Origin: Hericium rajendrae
Taxonomy: Eukaryota > Basidiomycota > Agaricomycetes > Russulales > Hericiaceae
Length of the DNA: 64,000 nt
NCBI GenBank assembly: GCA_033439255.1
Contig: CM065889.1
Coordinates: 806,001 to 870,000 of the forward strand
Direction: 5' to 3'
Each line of letters opens with the position of its first letter. The first letter of the stretch is position 1. The notes beneath the pieces were generated by a model. It searched no databases. It was given only the letters and a program-made list of their open reading frames with translations, and was not told the origin of the DNA. Made by a program: the position numbers and the translations under genes. This document shows positions 48,071 to 61,533 of the stretch, in pieces.

Positions 48071-48451
48071 TGCATTAAGTCCGAGGTGAAGAAGCCAGCG
48101 GACGATCTTCTAGATATCCTAAATGCAGATTTCATACCCAATGTGCATACCCTTGAAGTATTGAAGATTTTTCACCGCTAGATAAGACGGGAATGAAAAT
48201 AGCGTGGTGACTGTACAGTAGTTCCACGATTTATACAAAAGATATGTAGGATATGTGTAGATGCGGGATTCATCGATACAGATCTTTGACTTCTCCACTC
48301 CCACGATACCAAATACTGTAACACCAACCTTCCTCTGCGTAAAAGTCGTAAAGGATACATATAAAACAATTCACCGCTGCATCACCTGGTGTGATACAGA
48401 TGGGGTTTCTCGATTTTGAGGATTGGTACGTTGAGACGGATGTGACAACGT
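48071..48451. other. Intergenic between converging genes
   Basis: AT-rich 3' flanks of ECO1 and GLT1. No gene seen. Confidence 0.55.
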
Positions 48452-51400
48452 TCATGTCTGAACAACCACGGGCTGCGGCATAACTTTCGTTGGGGGAGGG
48501 ACGAAGCGCTAAAAGAAAAATCGACAACATCAACCCTGGCACGGAAGCATAACGGAAACCATAACGTACTCTCGTCTTGATTCCTCCAGCGCTAGGCAGG
48601 CGCGTATTTCCCATGAGCCAGGTATCAACTTCTGCAGCCGCACCGCGGCCCTCGCTGATGAAAAGATTCTGTCAGAAACGAGACGGACGCGAACGAGGGT
48701 GACACTTACTTGATACCCCAGACAATGAGGGACTGGCCGCGGCGGCAGTCTCCAGCGGCGAACACGCCCTCTACGTTGGTGGTATACTTCTTGTTCGGCG
48801 TCTGGATGTTCGAGCGGGAATCCTGCTTGACGTTCAAGGCCTTGACGGCCTCCGGCTGGGGACCGAGGAAACCAAGCGCCAGGAAGACGAGCTGGGCGGG
48901 GAAGAACTTCTCCGATCCCAGCACCTCTTCCATCTTCCAGCGGCCTCCGCTGTCTTTAGTCCATTCGACGCGGACTGTGCATGGTGCGAATTGAGAATAT
49001 ACTCAAGCAAATTTATCGAAGCAACGTACCGGTGTTCAAGCCTTGCAGCTTGCCGTTCTCGCCCAAAACGAACTCCTTAGTAGAGATGCAATACTCGCGA
49101 GGATCTAGAATAAAAATTGAGCACGTTGTTGGGATGAGATCGGATGGGATCATACCATGGCCAAAGTGTGCAGCAACCTCCGTGTGCCCGTAATCAGTTC
49201 GGAACACCCTGTGAAAAAAGATGTCAACAACCAATAACAGCGCAAGGGAAGAAGCCGCTAACCTCGGCCATTGGGGCCAGGGGTTGTCCCGCGCGCGCGA
49301 AACTGGTGGCTGAGGCAGCAACTCGAAGTTGACCACCGACTTAGCGCCGTGCCGCATGGCTGTACCAATGCAGTCGTTGCCGGTATCACCACCGCCAATG
49401 ACAATAACGTCCTTGCCCTTGGCGTTGATGTAGTTGCCGTTCTGGAGCTCCGAGTCTAGAAGGGAAGCCGTGTTCATCTGCGGCGGCAGACACGTCAGTG
49501 GCGTAAGGGGTGCAGATATTCGTGGAACATACGTGGAGGTACTCCATAGCGAAATGGACGCCGTCCGCGTCTCGACCGGGGATCTTGAGGTCTCGGGGCC
49601 ACGTTGCACCGGTCGCCAGCACCACGGCGTTGTTCTCCGCGCGGATATCATCGACATCGACGTCGACACCAACGTGCGCGTTGGGAACGAAGGTCTGACG
49701 GACCGGGAGTTTTAGCGGATTGAAGCAGAAGTGCTGCGATATGACTTACCACTCCCTCGGCAGCCATAAGGTCCAGACGACGCTGGACAACGCCTTTGTC
49801 AAGCTTCATGCTAGAACATTGACATGCGATGAGGGGGCAGCTATCTCAAAAGAAAGATGTAGACGTACTTAGGAATGCCGTACATGAGCAGGCCCCCCAT
49901 GCGGTCGTTGCGATCATAGACCGTCACTTTATGACCCGCCTTGTTCAGCTGGTCTGCACACGCAAGTCCAGCCGGGCCTGAACCAATAATAGCGATCTTT
50001 TTCCCAGTGCTAAATGTAGGGGGATTGGGAGCCATCCAGCCCATTTCGAAGCCCTTCGGAAATGAGTCAACGCAGGAACTATCATCTAGACCTCGATGTA
50101 CGTACCTTGTCGATGATGGCGCATTCGATGCTCTTGATACCCACAGGCTGCTCATTAATGCCAAGGACGCAGGCGCCTTCACAAGGGGCTGGGCAGACAC
50201 GGCCAGTGAACTCGGGGAAGTTGTTCGTCAACAGCAAGCGGTTCAAAGCGTCTTGCCATTGGCCCTTGAACACGAGATCGTTCCACTTGGGAATGATGTT
50301 GGAGATGGGACAACCGGTGTCCGACTGGCAGAAGGGCACACCACAGTCCATGCAGCGCGCGGACTGATACTTCAACTCGCTTTCGGTCAAACGAGTGGAG
50401 ATCTCCTTCCAGTCCTTCGTGCGCTTGCGGGGTGGGCGGTACGCTTCGCCGAGCCGTTTGTATTTCATGAAACCGCGAGTCTTGTCGAGCTTGTGGAGAC
50501 GTTGCTTCGTGGCCGCATCGTCGACCATCGAATCTTCCATATCCACCACCGAAGGTTCGTGACGCTTGGGGTAAGCGGGGACGGCTGAGGCTCCTTTGGA
50601 AGGAGGATGTCTTCGAGGCCTTCAGAAGCAAGATCCACCTGGCTTACGGTGCGCGAGGGCACAAGGTCAATGACACTGGCGCGTAGCTTCTCCTCCTTCG
50701 CCTTGGCCGCATGCTCTTCCAGAACACGCTTGTAGTCGTACGGCATCACGCGAACGAAGAGGGGGAGGAGGTGGTGGAAGTCGCGAAGAACACGATCGGC
50801 GACTTCGGACCCAGTGTAGTGACGGTGATCTTCGATGAGACTGCGCAGCTCTGCAATCTCGCGCGGTTCTGTGACCTTCCCAAGCTCGACCATCTCCATG
50901 TTCACCTTGGATGCGAACGTGTGAGCAGTGTCGAGAACGTATGCGATTCCTCCACTCATGCCCGCGGCGAAGTTGCGTCCAGTCGTGCCGAGGACGACGA
51001 CGCGGCCACCCGTCATGTACTCGCATCCGTGATCACCAGTACCCTCCACCACGGCGTTTGCCCCAGAGTTACGGACCGCGAAACGTTCCGCCGCAATTCC
51101 GCGAAAGAACGCCTCACCATACGTAGCACCGTATAGGCATACGTTTCCGATGATGATGTTCTCCTCGGCCTTGAAGGTGGATGACTTGGGTGGGTACACG
51201 ATGAGACGTCCTCCGGACAAGCCCTTGCCGACATAATCGTTTGCATCTCCCTCCAGCTCGATGGTAATACCCGGCGCGAGGAAGGCACCGCAAGACTGGC
51301 CTGCAGACCCCTTCATGTTGATGTGAATGGTATCACGGGGGAGGCCCTCTTCACCATAGAGCTTGGACACGCGGTACGACAGTGTCGTGCCCAGCGCGCG

Positions 51401-54400
51401 GTCGGTGTTTGTTACATCGCACTCAACGCGGACCGGAAGCCCTTTCGTGAGTGCCGGCTCCGATTCGTCGATGAACTTGTTGTCCAGTCGGATGTACAGC
51501 TTGTGGTCCTGCTGGCGGACGCGGTAGGTGGCTGCGCCAGGACGCATCTGCCATGCCGGCTTGAGAATCGCCGAGAGATCGAGATGCGCTGTCTTCGGAG
51601 TTCGCAGCTTGTCGTCGACCTTGAGCATGTCTGCCCTGCCGACCATCTCGTTAATCGTGCGGAAGCCAAGCTTAGCCATGATGGTACGGAGCTCCTCCGC
51701 CAGGTAGTAGAAGAAGTTGATGACGTGCTCGGGTTGACCATGGAATTTGGCACGGAGCTGGGGGTCCTGGGTGGCAATACCGACGGGACAAGTGTTCACT
51801 AAACAACGTGAAGTCAGCGCTGCAACACAAACATGAGACACTAGTAAACGTACGATGACACTTCCTCATCATGATACAACCCATAGCGATGAGCGGCGTG
51901 GTGGCAAAGCCCCACTCCTCCGCACCGAGCAAAGTGGCGATCGCAATATCGCGACCAGTCCTGATCTGACCATCCGTCTGCACGGTGACTCGTCCACGAA
52001 GGTCGTTCAGCACGAGGGTCTGATGCGTCTCTGCCAGACCAAGCTCCCAGGGAAGACCAGCGTACTTGATACCGGTCCATCGAGAAGCACCGGTACCACC
52101 GTCATGGCCTGAGATGAGAATATGGTCCGCCTTCGCCTTCGCCACACCGCTGGCGACGATGCCGACGCCGACTTCGGATACGAGCTTCACGGAGACGCGG
52201 GCACGAGGGTTGGAGCACTTGAGGTCGTAGATGAGTTGTTTCAGATCCTCGATAGAGTAGATGTCGTGGTGTGGCGGTGGCGAAATCAGGCCAACGCCCG
52301 CAGTCGAGTGACGCGTACGTGCGATGGACGCGGAGACCTTGTGGCCGGGCAGCTCGCCTCCCTCCCCAGGCTTGGCGCCCTGCGCCATCTTGATCTGCAG
52401 TTCGTCGGCATCCGCCAGGTAGTTGGATGTCACTCCGAAGCGCCCCGAGGCCACCTGCTTGATAGCGGAGCGCATCGTGTCGCCGTTGTTCAGAAGCATG
52501 GACCGCTCGGCATCTTCGCCTCCTTCACCGGTGTTCGATTTCCCACCGAGACGGTTCATGGCAATGGCAAGTGTCGAGTGAGCCTCCATTGAGATCGAGC
52601 CATAGGACATGGCGCCGGTGACGAAGCGCCGGACAATCTCGTTCCAGGGTTCAACTTGGTCAACAGGTATAGGAGTCGTGTCCTCGAAGCGGAAGTCTAG
52701 CAGTCCGCGGAGATGGATGCTCTTCGTCTGGTTGTTCGCATTCTGCGAATAGGCGTCGTAGGCCTTCTGATTCTTCTCATGCACGGCGTCTTGTAAATTG
52801 GCAATGGCAGCGGGGTCATTGATGTGAGGCTCGCCACCGTCGCGCCAATGGTATTCTCCAGACTCAGGCATACCAGGAGGAATGACAGTCTCGCGAGTGG
52901 GCCAGCCTCGCTCGTGAAGCTCGAATGCATCCATGGCAAGAAGGTCGAACGTCGCGCCTTCAACACGGCTCGCAGTGCCAATGAAGCAGCGGTTGATAAC
53001 TTCGTGGTGAAGACCAAGGGCTTCGAAGATCTGCGCTCCCTTGTACGATTGCAAAGTCGAGATACCCATCTTCGACATGACCTTGAGAATGCCGTTATCG
53101 ACGGAATAACGATAGCTTGCCATGAGCTCGTCGAGGGTCTTGTCGTTCTTGGTTCTAAGATAGAATGTCACCCGTTAGATGGGAAGACTAGACGACTGTC
53201 AGATAGACTTACAATCCCTCACGAGCGATCTTGTGAACAGCTTCCAATGCAAGCCAGGGGCAGATAGCATCCGCACCATAGCCAACCAACACACAGAGGT
53301 GGTGGACCTCTCTAGCCTCGGCGGTCTCGACCATGAGCGCGACCTTGGCACGCTTCTTCTGCAGAACGAGGTGGTGGTGAACACCGCCACATGCGATGAG
53401 ACCAGACAGCGCAACACGAGTCGGACCGATAGCGCGGTCGGAAAGTATGATGACCTTGATGCCGTCCTCGATGGCCTGAGTAGCCTCCGCACAGACACGG
53501 TCCAGCGCGACCTTATATCCTGGGAGACCCTCCTCTTTGGGGAAGGTGATATCAATGGTCCGCGAAGGCCAGGTGGCATAAGCGTACTTGAGATTCTTCA
53601 TGGCGTTCATCTCTTCAATGGACAGGACAGGGGACTTGAGCAGGATGCGATGGCACTGCTCTGGGCGCATCTCAAGGAGATTGCCCTCCGGACCAACGTA
53701 GGCCTCTAGCGACATGACAATATGCTCTCGGATGGAATCGATCGGAGGGTTGGTGACCTGCGCGAAGAGCTGACGGAAGTACTCATAGATCATACGAGGC
53801 TGAGTGGCCATAGCGGCGAGAGGAGCGTCGTTACCCATGGAGCCCAGAGCCTCCTTCCCGTCCGTAACCATAGGGAGCATGAGCAGGCTGAGTTGCTCGA
53901 CCGTGAACCCGAACGCGAGCAGGCGAGGGTCCATGGATAAGGGGGCAGCATCTGGCTGAGCAGCGACCGACTGGCTGCGCTTGACGCGCTTGACGATATT
54001 GGGGACCAAGAGCGTGTGTGTCTCGATCCATGATGCGAAGTTCTGCTTCCTGGCAGTGTTGAACTTGAGCTCTTTGTCGTCCACAATGCGACCCTCGACC
54101 GTGTCGACGAGAAGCATCCGGCCCGGCTTGAGCCGGCCCTTTTGCACGATCTTTTCGGGGGAAATGAAGATGGCGCCGACCTCGGAAGCGCAAACCATGA
54201 TGTCCTCGTTCGTCACGACGAATCGGCATGGCCGCAACCCATTCCGATCCAGATTGGCGCCACAGTAGCGACCATCGGAAAAGGTGAAGAGTGCAGGCCC
54301 ATCCCAAGGCTCCTGCAAGCACGCCGCCCAATTGTAGAATGCCTTCTTTTCTGGCTCCATATGCTCGTTGCTCTGCCATGCCTCGGGGATGAGCATCATA

Positions 54401-55644
54401 ACAGCTTCAGGCAAGGTGACGACGCCATTGACCACGAGAAGCTCGAGCACGTTATCGAAGGCTGCGGAATCGGAGCCACCGGCTTCAATAATGGGGTAAA
54501 GGAGGTCGAGCTGATCTCCGAAGAGGGAAGATGTCAACACGCCTTCGCGAGCGCGCATCCAGTTCTTGTTCCCTCGCACAGTGTTAATCTCACCTGGTGT
54601 GAGGAGTCAGCGTTGCTTACTATCGATTTGGAGCACTTAGACAAACCGTTGTGAGCCGCCCATCTCATAGGCTGAGCACGATCCCAGCTCGGGAATGTAT
54701 TCGTCGAAAAGCGGGAGTGTACGAGAGTAAAATGGGAACGGTACAGGACGTGATTGAGATCATGGTAGTAATTGTAAACTTGCGGAGGCGACAACTGTCC
54801 CTTGTAGACAATATTCTTGGACGAGAGCGAGCAGACATAAAAGCCTTTTGCGAGCGTACTTTATGAGACAGAGGCAAGTCCAAAGTGTTGAGCTAAGGTC
54901 GATGCAGTCATAGAAATAGAAAAAGACAAACATGCTATGCGTTGCGTGCTTGCGAAGAACATAGAGCTGACGCTCAAACTGTTTCGCATCGAACGGTCCG
55001 CCTTGGCTCTGGCTACCGTCGCCGTAGTGGTTGCGGAGGACGACAAAGGGCTGAAGAATGATTGGCTCCTTGCTGCTTGCTGCGGGGCCGAGAATAGACC
55101 CGTCCGTGGGCACCTCGCGCCAACCAAGAACTCTGAGACTGAGAGAACTGGCGATCTGCGAGAAGACGGATTGCTGCTTCTGTAGCAAAATAGGGTCATT
55201 GGCTTTGAAGAAGACGTTGCCAACAGCGTACTCCCCCGGTTCCGGGAGAGCGCAGCCGATGTCCCGCTCGGCCTCGCGCTTGAAGAACAGGTGGGGGATA
55301 CCCGTCATAACACCCGCTCCGTCTCCATCACGGCTGTCAGCACCCGTCGCACCACGGTGCGTCATGGCGCAGAGAAGTTGCCTAGCATCGGAGACGATTT
55401 TATGGCTCTGCTCGCCCTTTATGTGGCAGATGAAGCCGACACCGCATGAATCCTTCTCTAGATCATTAATGTAGAGACCCTGGCTTGCGGGGAGAGATCC
55501 GGACCAGGATTCGGGATCGCGTTGGACAGCGTTGAAGCTGTCGATGGAGGATTGTGTAGCGAAGTCTTCGACCAGAGGGAGCTCTGGCTCGACAAAGCGA
55601 CTGCGAGTTTGGAGATCTTCAGAGGGCGAAAGGGTGATTGCCAT
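48452..55644 (-). CDS. GLT1: Glutamate synthase [NADH] (GOGAT)
   Basis: Makes two glutamates from glutamine and 2-oxoglutarate. Start [20 protein letters not shown]; the propeptide is cut before Cys67 ([13 protein letters not shown]), the Ntn glutaminase nucleophile. Then [51 protein letters not shown], the FMN domain ([20 protein letters not shown]-like, [20 protein letters not shown]), the Fe-S cysteines CIMMRKCH / [13 protein letters not shown] split by an intron near 51800-51855, the C-terminal helix domain [20 protein letters not shown], and the small-subunit part with [80 protein letters not shown] and [20 protein letters not shown]. The last exon gives [18 protein letters not shown], stop at 48452. 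One A is missing at 50595-50597. About 2,140 residues, full length. Confidence 0.97.
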
Positions 55645-57299
55645 AGAAGAGCAGGGCTCTAGTGGGTTGGGTAATACTGATAGGCAGAGAGCGACAGAGA
55701 AGATGATGGGAGAGAGGGCAGAGATAAGGACGAGCTGGGCCCTCGTCTAATACGAATTGAGATTTGGAGCATCTCGACAGCGAGTCAGACCTCCGCTCCT
55801 CCGAACCCGCTCCGCTCCTCGGCCGAACCCATCTCCATCCAATCACAGCGAGTGAAAATCAGTCCAAGGCCCGGCCCGCCGGATCTCCGTTCCGAATTCA
55901 CCCTTTTCAATTGGCCCAAATCAGCCTAGCCACGCCGTTTTTCACTCTCCGCGACTCCGTCCCGCTTGCCTTGGCCCTCTTGCGGCACTCCGCTTTCGTC
56001 CTCGTCGCTGTCAGTGACAGCGAACAAACTCAAGGTTTGTTCCTGCACCTCGTGCGTCGTCTTCAAAGCGCCGTCAGTTGACTTGCGAGCCCTGCGTGTT
56101 GACGTGGCCATTCACCCGGCCATCACACGAGATCCGGATGGTGCCTCAATAAATTCAATATCAGCCATTATTCGCGGCGCGGATAGATCTCGAGGGATCT
56201 GGAATCAACGGCTCGCCGTGTTGGCCTCGACGCTGATGCATGATGTGGAGGTTTCGAGAGCGGCACTCTGACATACAGCATCGTTAGAGCACTCTGGATG
56301 ATCATCAGTAGATTCGCACCTCGAATTGCTCGGAAATCATGTCCTCATTGGTTGTGATCGAGGCTGTATCTTCCTTTCACCCTTCACCTCCGACAGCCTT
56401 TTGGCTTCATGCCCATGCACCATGGGTATGCGTTCTCTTCGGTTCCCGAGAACAACTTCTTCCTATAACCAGTCCTGGAACAGTTCCCAGAGTGAATCCC
56501 ATGTACATTGAATAGCTTGACGTCACGAACCAACCTTTTTTCTACGTTCACTTCTATGTTGCCGAGTCAATCTTCTCACCGCATATGGTCCGAGTGGAAA
56601 CAGCAGCGCCGGCTGTCTGTTCGCCATCGATGTCCATAATTGAGTCTGCGGCGCGAGGACCCTCCATATGTGGCCAGTGTGTCCCATGCGCGCCCCGAAG
56701 TCCGTCGGAAGCGAGGAGCGAAATATCGGATGAACTCGCACGATGGCAATGAGGAACTTCCGGCATCGGCATGGCTGGCAGCGCCTGGCCGACCACCTGT
56801 GGGCGCATGCACGCAGGCGAGACTGAGCGTATGTGGCGTGAACATGGCGTGTATGTGGCAGCCACGATGTTTCCCCGTCGCGTTCTATCAGATAAAGCTC
56901 GGCATCGGAAGCCTTCTATGATCCAGCAGTGCCCTCTTTACGGCCGTATATTTTGCATTTATTTACCTGCGCCATCCTGGCTCCATCATTCAAGCGTTTC
57001 GAGGAATCCACTTCCTCGGAATGGAAGGTTTGCGGAATGCCCATGCAGAGCCCGGGCGCATCAATTGCGAAGGAAGGCAGCGCCATTCATTGCATGGCCT
57101 TCATCCAAATCGAGTGGATTGTAATCCATTCTCGAATCGTTCAGCATATTCTGCTATATTGCTGTGCCTGCACAGATGAAACTATCTCACCAATGAGAAC
57201 AACTGGGACAGCCAAAAGCCTAGACTACACACGAGTCTGTACATACTTCACGGCAAAACCGGACATTGAGGAATACTATCCGACGAGGCCGCCTCGTTT
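55645..57299. other. GLT1 upstream region
   Basis: About 1.65 kb between two genes on the same strand; unusually long for this window and may carry nitrogen-responsive control elements. Several GATA-type hexamers occur, but I cannot say they are above chance. No gene seen. Confidence 0.45.
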
Positions 57300-58793
57300 T
57301 CAGCCGGCTCCATCGTGGAGGGCACAGCATGTGGCAGCTAGAGACACGAGTCAGAAAAAACTTCCCATCGCTGGAAAAGCGAAGCCGAACCTTTGTGATG
57401 ACCATTGTATTGCCGTACAGTTTCTCCAGATGCCATTTCCCAGAGGCGCGCGGTGTGGTCGGAAGAGGCTGCGAATGGCAGTGGTCAGATCTTCGAGTCG
57501 CGGCTTCTGCATCCCACCACTCGCCTGTTACGAGATAGGCCGAGTCGGCGCTGAAGGCGCAGTCCCACACCCAACGTTGGTGGCCCTGCAGGACCTTCTC
57601 CAGTCTGAATTCGTAATTGGGCGATATCGACCAGATTTTGACTGTAGTGTCTGCAGAGCACGTTGCCAAATATCTGTTCGAGACAGATGAGCGCCATGAC
57701 GAGACGAGGGATCAGACGAACACACTTCACGTCAGGGCTGAGAAGGCATCGTGTCAAGTACCGGTTATGAGCTTGGAACTTCGTGACAGCCTGAAAACGC
57801 GGGAGCCCAGAGCCCTCTTCGTTGATTTTCCACACGTAGCATTTTCCCTAGAAGTACAGTCGTTGGTCATGAACGCCTTTGAGGGTGAGAAGTGCAGGAC
57901 CTTGTTATTGCCTGCAACCAGGCATGAGCCGTCCGAGGCGAGGGTGACAGATCGAATAGGGATATCGCCCGCAGGCGTCTGTTTAAAGGATTGAGGGTGG
58001 GTCGAAGAAGCCGCAAGAGTAGAAATCGAGTTACCAGCTCATGTGTGCAGATATTCTCGGACAAGTCCCATTGCTTTATCCTACCGGCCTGATCGCAGGA
58101 GATGAGCTCGCCTTGATTTGGGTGGACGACAACGTCGTTGACTCAATACCCCAGGGCAGGTCAGCGCGAAAGCTGGTTAAGGTGACGCGAGCACTTTACC
58201 TGGCGCCTCGTTATTATAGTTGCGGTGAAGCTGGGTGCTCCTAAGGCAATGTCAGTGTCGGTAAAGGGACAAGGCTTTACCACAAACGCACCGCAGATCC
58301 CAAATCTTGATCATCCCATCTTCGCTCCCAGTCACCAGCCACTTCCCTTGGCTATGAAAAGACACCGAGGTAACGTTCGCTGTGTGGCCATCGCGGTCGA
58401 AGCTGATAATCTGCCCGATGGTCAGAGAAGAGAATCCAGGCGAAGAATCCGGGGATAACACACCGGCGTCGAGCTCGTCCCCGCTATCTCGTATATGTTG
58501 ACCTTCTTGTGTATGGCGGCGGCTAAAAGACGTTTGCTAGGGCAGGCCGCGTGAGCGGACCGAACGCAGGCATGCACTTACACGTGTACCTACTCTGGTG
58601 AAATGGCAAGTCGGTTTACTTGCTGCAAATGATGTAATTTAGTCTTCTGCTGGTCGCAGGGCATCCCACAAGTGAGAATGGGCCTCACTCCTGATTCGTT
58701 GCTACGCGTGATGGTCCGGGAGCAAATCCCGCTCCAGGCCTCCCAGAATCTGATCTCATGGTCGTACGAACCAGTAACGAGGATCACCGACAT
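57300..58793 (-). CDS. LST8: TOR complex subunit LST8 (WD40 propeller)
   Basis: Binds the TOR kinase domain in TORC1 and TORC2. The start at 58791-58793, [20 protein letters not shown] then SGICSRTI, matches other fungal LST8 starts; in-frame ATGs at 58854-58856 and 58878-58880 would add a short tail. Repeats in order: [203 protein letters not shown], ending [17 protein letters not shown] at 57300. Ten or so introns, one of which (57469-57524) uses a GC donor. About 325 residues; no frame break noticed. Confidence 0.95.
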
Positions 58794-59864
58794 ATCGTGG
58801 CGTGCTGCACTGGCAGCCGGCTTAGCGGGCGCAGTGCTCTGCGCGTGCGGGGGCATGTTGCAGGCAGAGATGACCGCCAATCAGACAGAGGGGCTGGCTC
58901 TGCAGCGAAGATATAAATGGGACGCGTCGCGCAGATGAGATGGATTTGGAAGGGATTGGCCAGGGGAGTGCGAAGAGAGAGCGCGAAGTGGAAGGAACTT
59001 AGGAAGGAAGGCGAACTCGACGCGTGAGTTGCCGCACGCGTGGGCTGCAGCGGCGCTCCGATCGAACATTTCCATCCACGAGTCCATCGTCGACGCTTCT
59101 CACAGGATTTGGGGCAACCTCATTGCGCTCGCCTTCGTCTCGAGCCTCGTGTGCATCGAAATCAACAGCCTCAGATCCTTGCGTCGATCCACTCCGATGC
59201 CACGCCGCTTCCTCCACCGATCCATGGGAACACCCTCCCTCCGCTGCCCAGCCTTTTGTGCTATGAATACCAGCCCTGTCACCTTCGTGCGCTCAAGCGG
59301 TGTAGTGCAGATCATCTTATATTCGACTGCGCCTCTGTCTTTGCCTCCTCCAGCTGCCTGCCGCCGAGCATGCACACGCTCGAGCAGCAAGAGGTCTCTT
59401 CTGCATCCATTTTGATTACGTGTCTATTCACTCGTGCCTAGAACTTCTATCTGTTCAGTGTTCTGCGGTAATTTGTCTCGTTTCATGAACGATACTCGGA
59501 GCCTTCATTTACCACAGCTGCCCACTGGCTTGGTGCTTCGCGCGAGGCTTCGAAGGCCTCGACCGATTTTGTGTCGCTGTATCCGATATTTCACCCCCCC
59601 CCCAGGTGAAGCATGCTTCTTCTGCGGCGCATCCTAATTCTGCCGCCATCTCCTAACTCCTCGTTACGACCTGGACCTGGGTGTGGACAAGTCATTCCGT
59701 AAGCGTCCCGAATTATCCTATAACATTAACGACGCTCCCTTCATACAGATCAGGACGTTTCTGTTCATTCGGACTTCCTGTGCTTGGGATACCCATTCCC
59801 GTCGTGCATCGAGTGTGACGTCCGGTAAGAATTCCTTTCTTTTCTGCGTGGTAATTTGCACCGT
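58794..59864. other. Divergent intergenic region
   Basis: Between LST8 (left) and the small-protein gene (right). Contains a C10 run at 59594-59603. Frames at 59029-59415 are Ser/Arg-rich and overlap on both strands; I regard them as chance. Confidence 0.45.
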
Positions 59865-59872
59865 TATAAAAG
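59865..59872 (+). promoter_or_regulatory. TATA box of the small-protein gene
   Basis: TATAAAAG, 83 bases before the ATG at 59955. A strong, well-spaced core promoter element for this genome. Confidence 0.55.
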
Positions 59873-59954
59873 GGTGCGAGGGAGGCGCAACACTTTACAG
59901 CACTCGAAGCCCAGCTTCACCTCACAGAGGACACTCCTAGCTACTATTTCGGCT

Positions 59955-60304
59955 ATGAACAACTTCGCGGTAAGCAGCGCTGCTCCGGGACGCTCGTCGG
60001 TCGTTTCTGACCCGCTTCGGCAGAATGGCGCCCGCGTCTTCTTCTGGGACTCGAACGGGACCGTCGTGTACGGGCGGGTCCAAAGCACCAGCATCCAGGC
60101 CGATGTACGCGCAAGGTTTCGTGTCTCCGGCCTGAATCTTCTAACACATACTTCTAGGGCACCCAGATCGTCACGCTTCGCCTTGAAGGCACCAACACGA
60201 CCGTGAATCTCCCGTAAGTGGTCGCTATCGCGATTTGGGCGCTGGAATAACTCTGCGCCCACAGTGCCGATCTCCTCAACGCCGATCACGGCCAGCAGCA
60301 CTAG
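59955..60304 (+). CDS. Small protein of about 81 residues, unknown function
   Basis: Three exons: MNNFAVSSAAPGRSSVVSDP, LRQNGARVFFWDSNGTVVYG and RVQSTSIQAD; intron 60102-60157; GTQIVTLRLEGTNTTVNLP; intron about 60213-60264; ADLLNADHGQQH, stop at 60302-60304. Both introns have GT..AG ends and the three exons keep the frame. There is no signal peptide or membrane helix. The pattern of alternating hydrophobic and polar residues (ARVFFWD, VVYGRVQ, QIVTLRL, TTVNLP) suggests a small all-beta fold. A strong TATA box precedes it, which in fungi often marks highly or conditionally expressed genes. Too short to appear in most frame scans. Confidence 0.65.
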
Positions 60305-61533
60305 ATGGTGCCGTCTTTTTCTCTCGGCTTTATTTAGGACTGTAGCACTGTAGCTATCACACGGACTTCTTGATGCATTCGCGAGTGTTGGACGCTTACT
60401 AGACATTGTATCGTTGCTTCCTATTCCCAGATATGTATCAGATAGACTTCGTTCTGTGTCTTCTCCTCGGAGTGCGAGTGGAGATAATCAGTAATTATTT
60501 GAGGCTTCAGAAGTCGCAGGGATTTTCTGCGCCATGACGTCAAGTATGGGATCAAGACTTCTCGAAGTACCCGTGTGCCTCGAGATCGTGGGGGAAGTCC
60601 AGTCCTATGAGATGGACCAGTTATAACGTTGGAAGTGTCACACGGAGAAGGGATTCACAAGTCTGTAATTAGCTTCGTCCAAGCGCCTGGGATCCAGACT
60701 GTATAAGAGCGAACTTCCCTCGCCGATAATGCCCCAGTGTCCGCCTGTCGCCGTCGTCTGTCATGAAAAAGTGCATCAAGTCTGGCCTACACCATCAAGC
60801 GGATGCAGTACAACTGCACGTTGTCCACGGAAGAAGCAGATGATGCTGGTCGATGGGCGCAAGATTGAAGCGCACGATCGCCCAGCAGTGCAAGAACTGA
60901 TCGGATGCTGTTCATCTGGGCATGCTGCTGGCTGAGTACTTCTCCATGTCCATTACCCAAGCCTGAGGCACAAACCCCTACATGAACCTTACTCACCGCA
61001 CATTTTCCCAAATGCCGAAGGACCTACAAGCGGCGGCCTACGGCTCGATCACTTCAGCAGTCGGCCGAAGCACGAATTTTAGAAAGGCCTCACGTCCGTC
61101 GAACAGGGCCGAGGTGTGAACGAAATGACATACGCCAGCATGCGTGTCTCATTCAGCAAGTTCTGTGATGTTTGGGAGTCAAAAAATCCGGCTGAGGTGT
61201 TAGTCACCGAGGGCGGTTATAAATAAAATAAGGAGCGTCGGTATAATTTTACCTCTCAGGACGGCGAGGCGTTGTTGGAGACGTAAGTAGGGGATGAGCG
61301 AGTTGCAACGTAGTACGTTCTGGTGGTCGAGACGGAAGCAAATTTGGCTCGGCATCAATTGCTGAGGATCGCTTGAGCAGATCTGAGATGCATCTCAAAA
61401 TCTTATCTTATCCTGATCTCACGACCCATGTGCCTGGTATAAGGGCCGACGTCAGGTCTGAGGTCCGTATTAGCTTCCATCCCTGCTGCGCGCCTTCACT
61501 ACCATTCCCCCAATATCCTGGGCGGCCTGAGAT
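60305..61533. other. Intergenic, no gene seen
   Basis: 1.2 kb with only short frames. A TATA-like TATAAGAG lies near 60705-60712 without a convincing gene after it. Confidence 0.4.

Noticed and set aside
60305-61533. Possible RNA gene in the long spacer
   Set aside because: I found no cloverleaf, A/B box pair or conserved RNA pattern that I could defend by eye.
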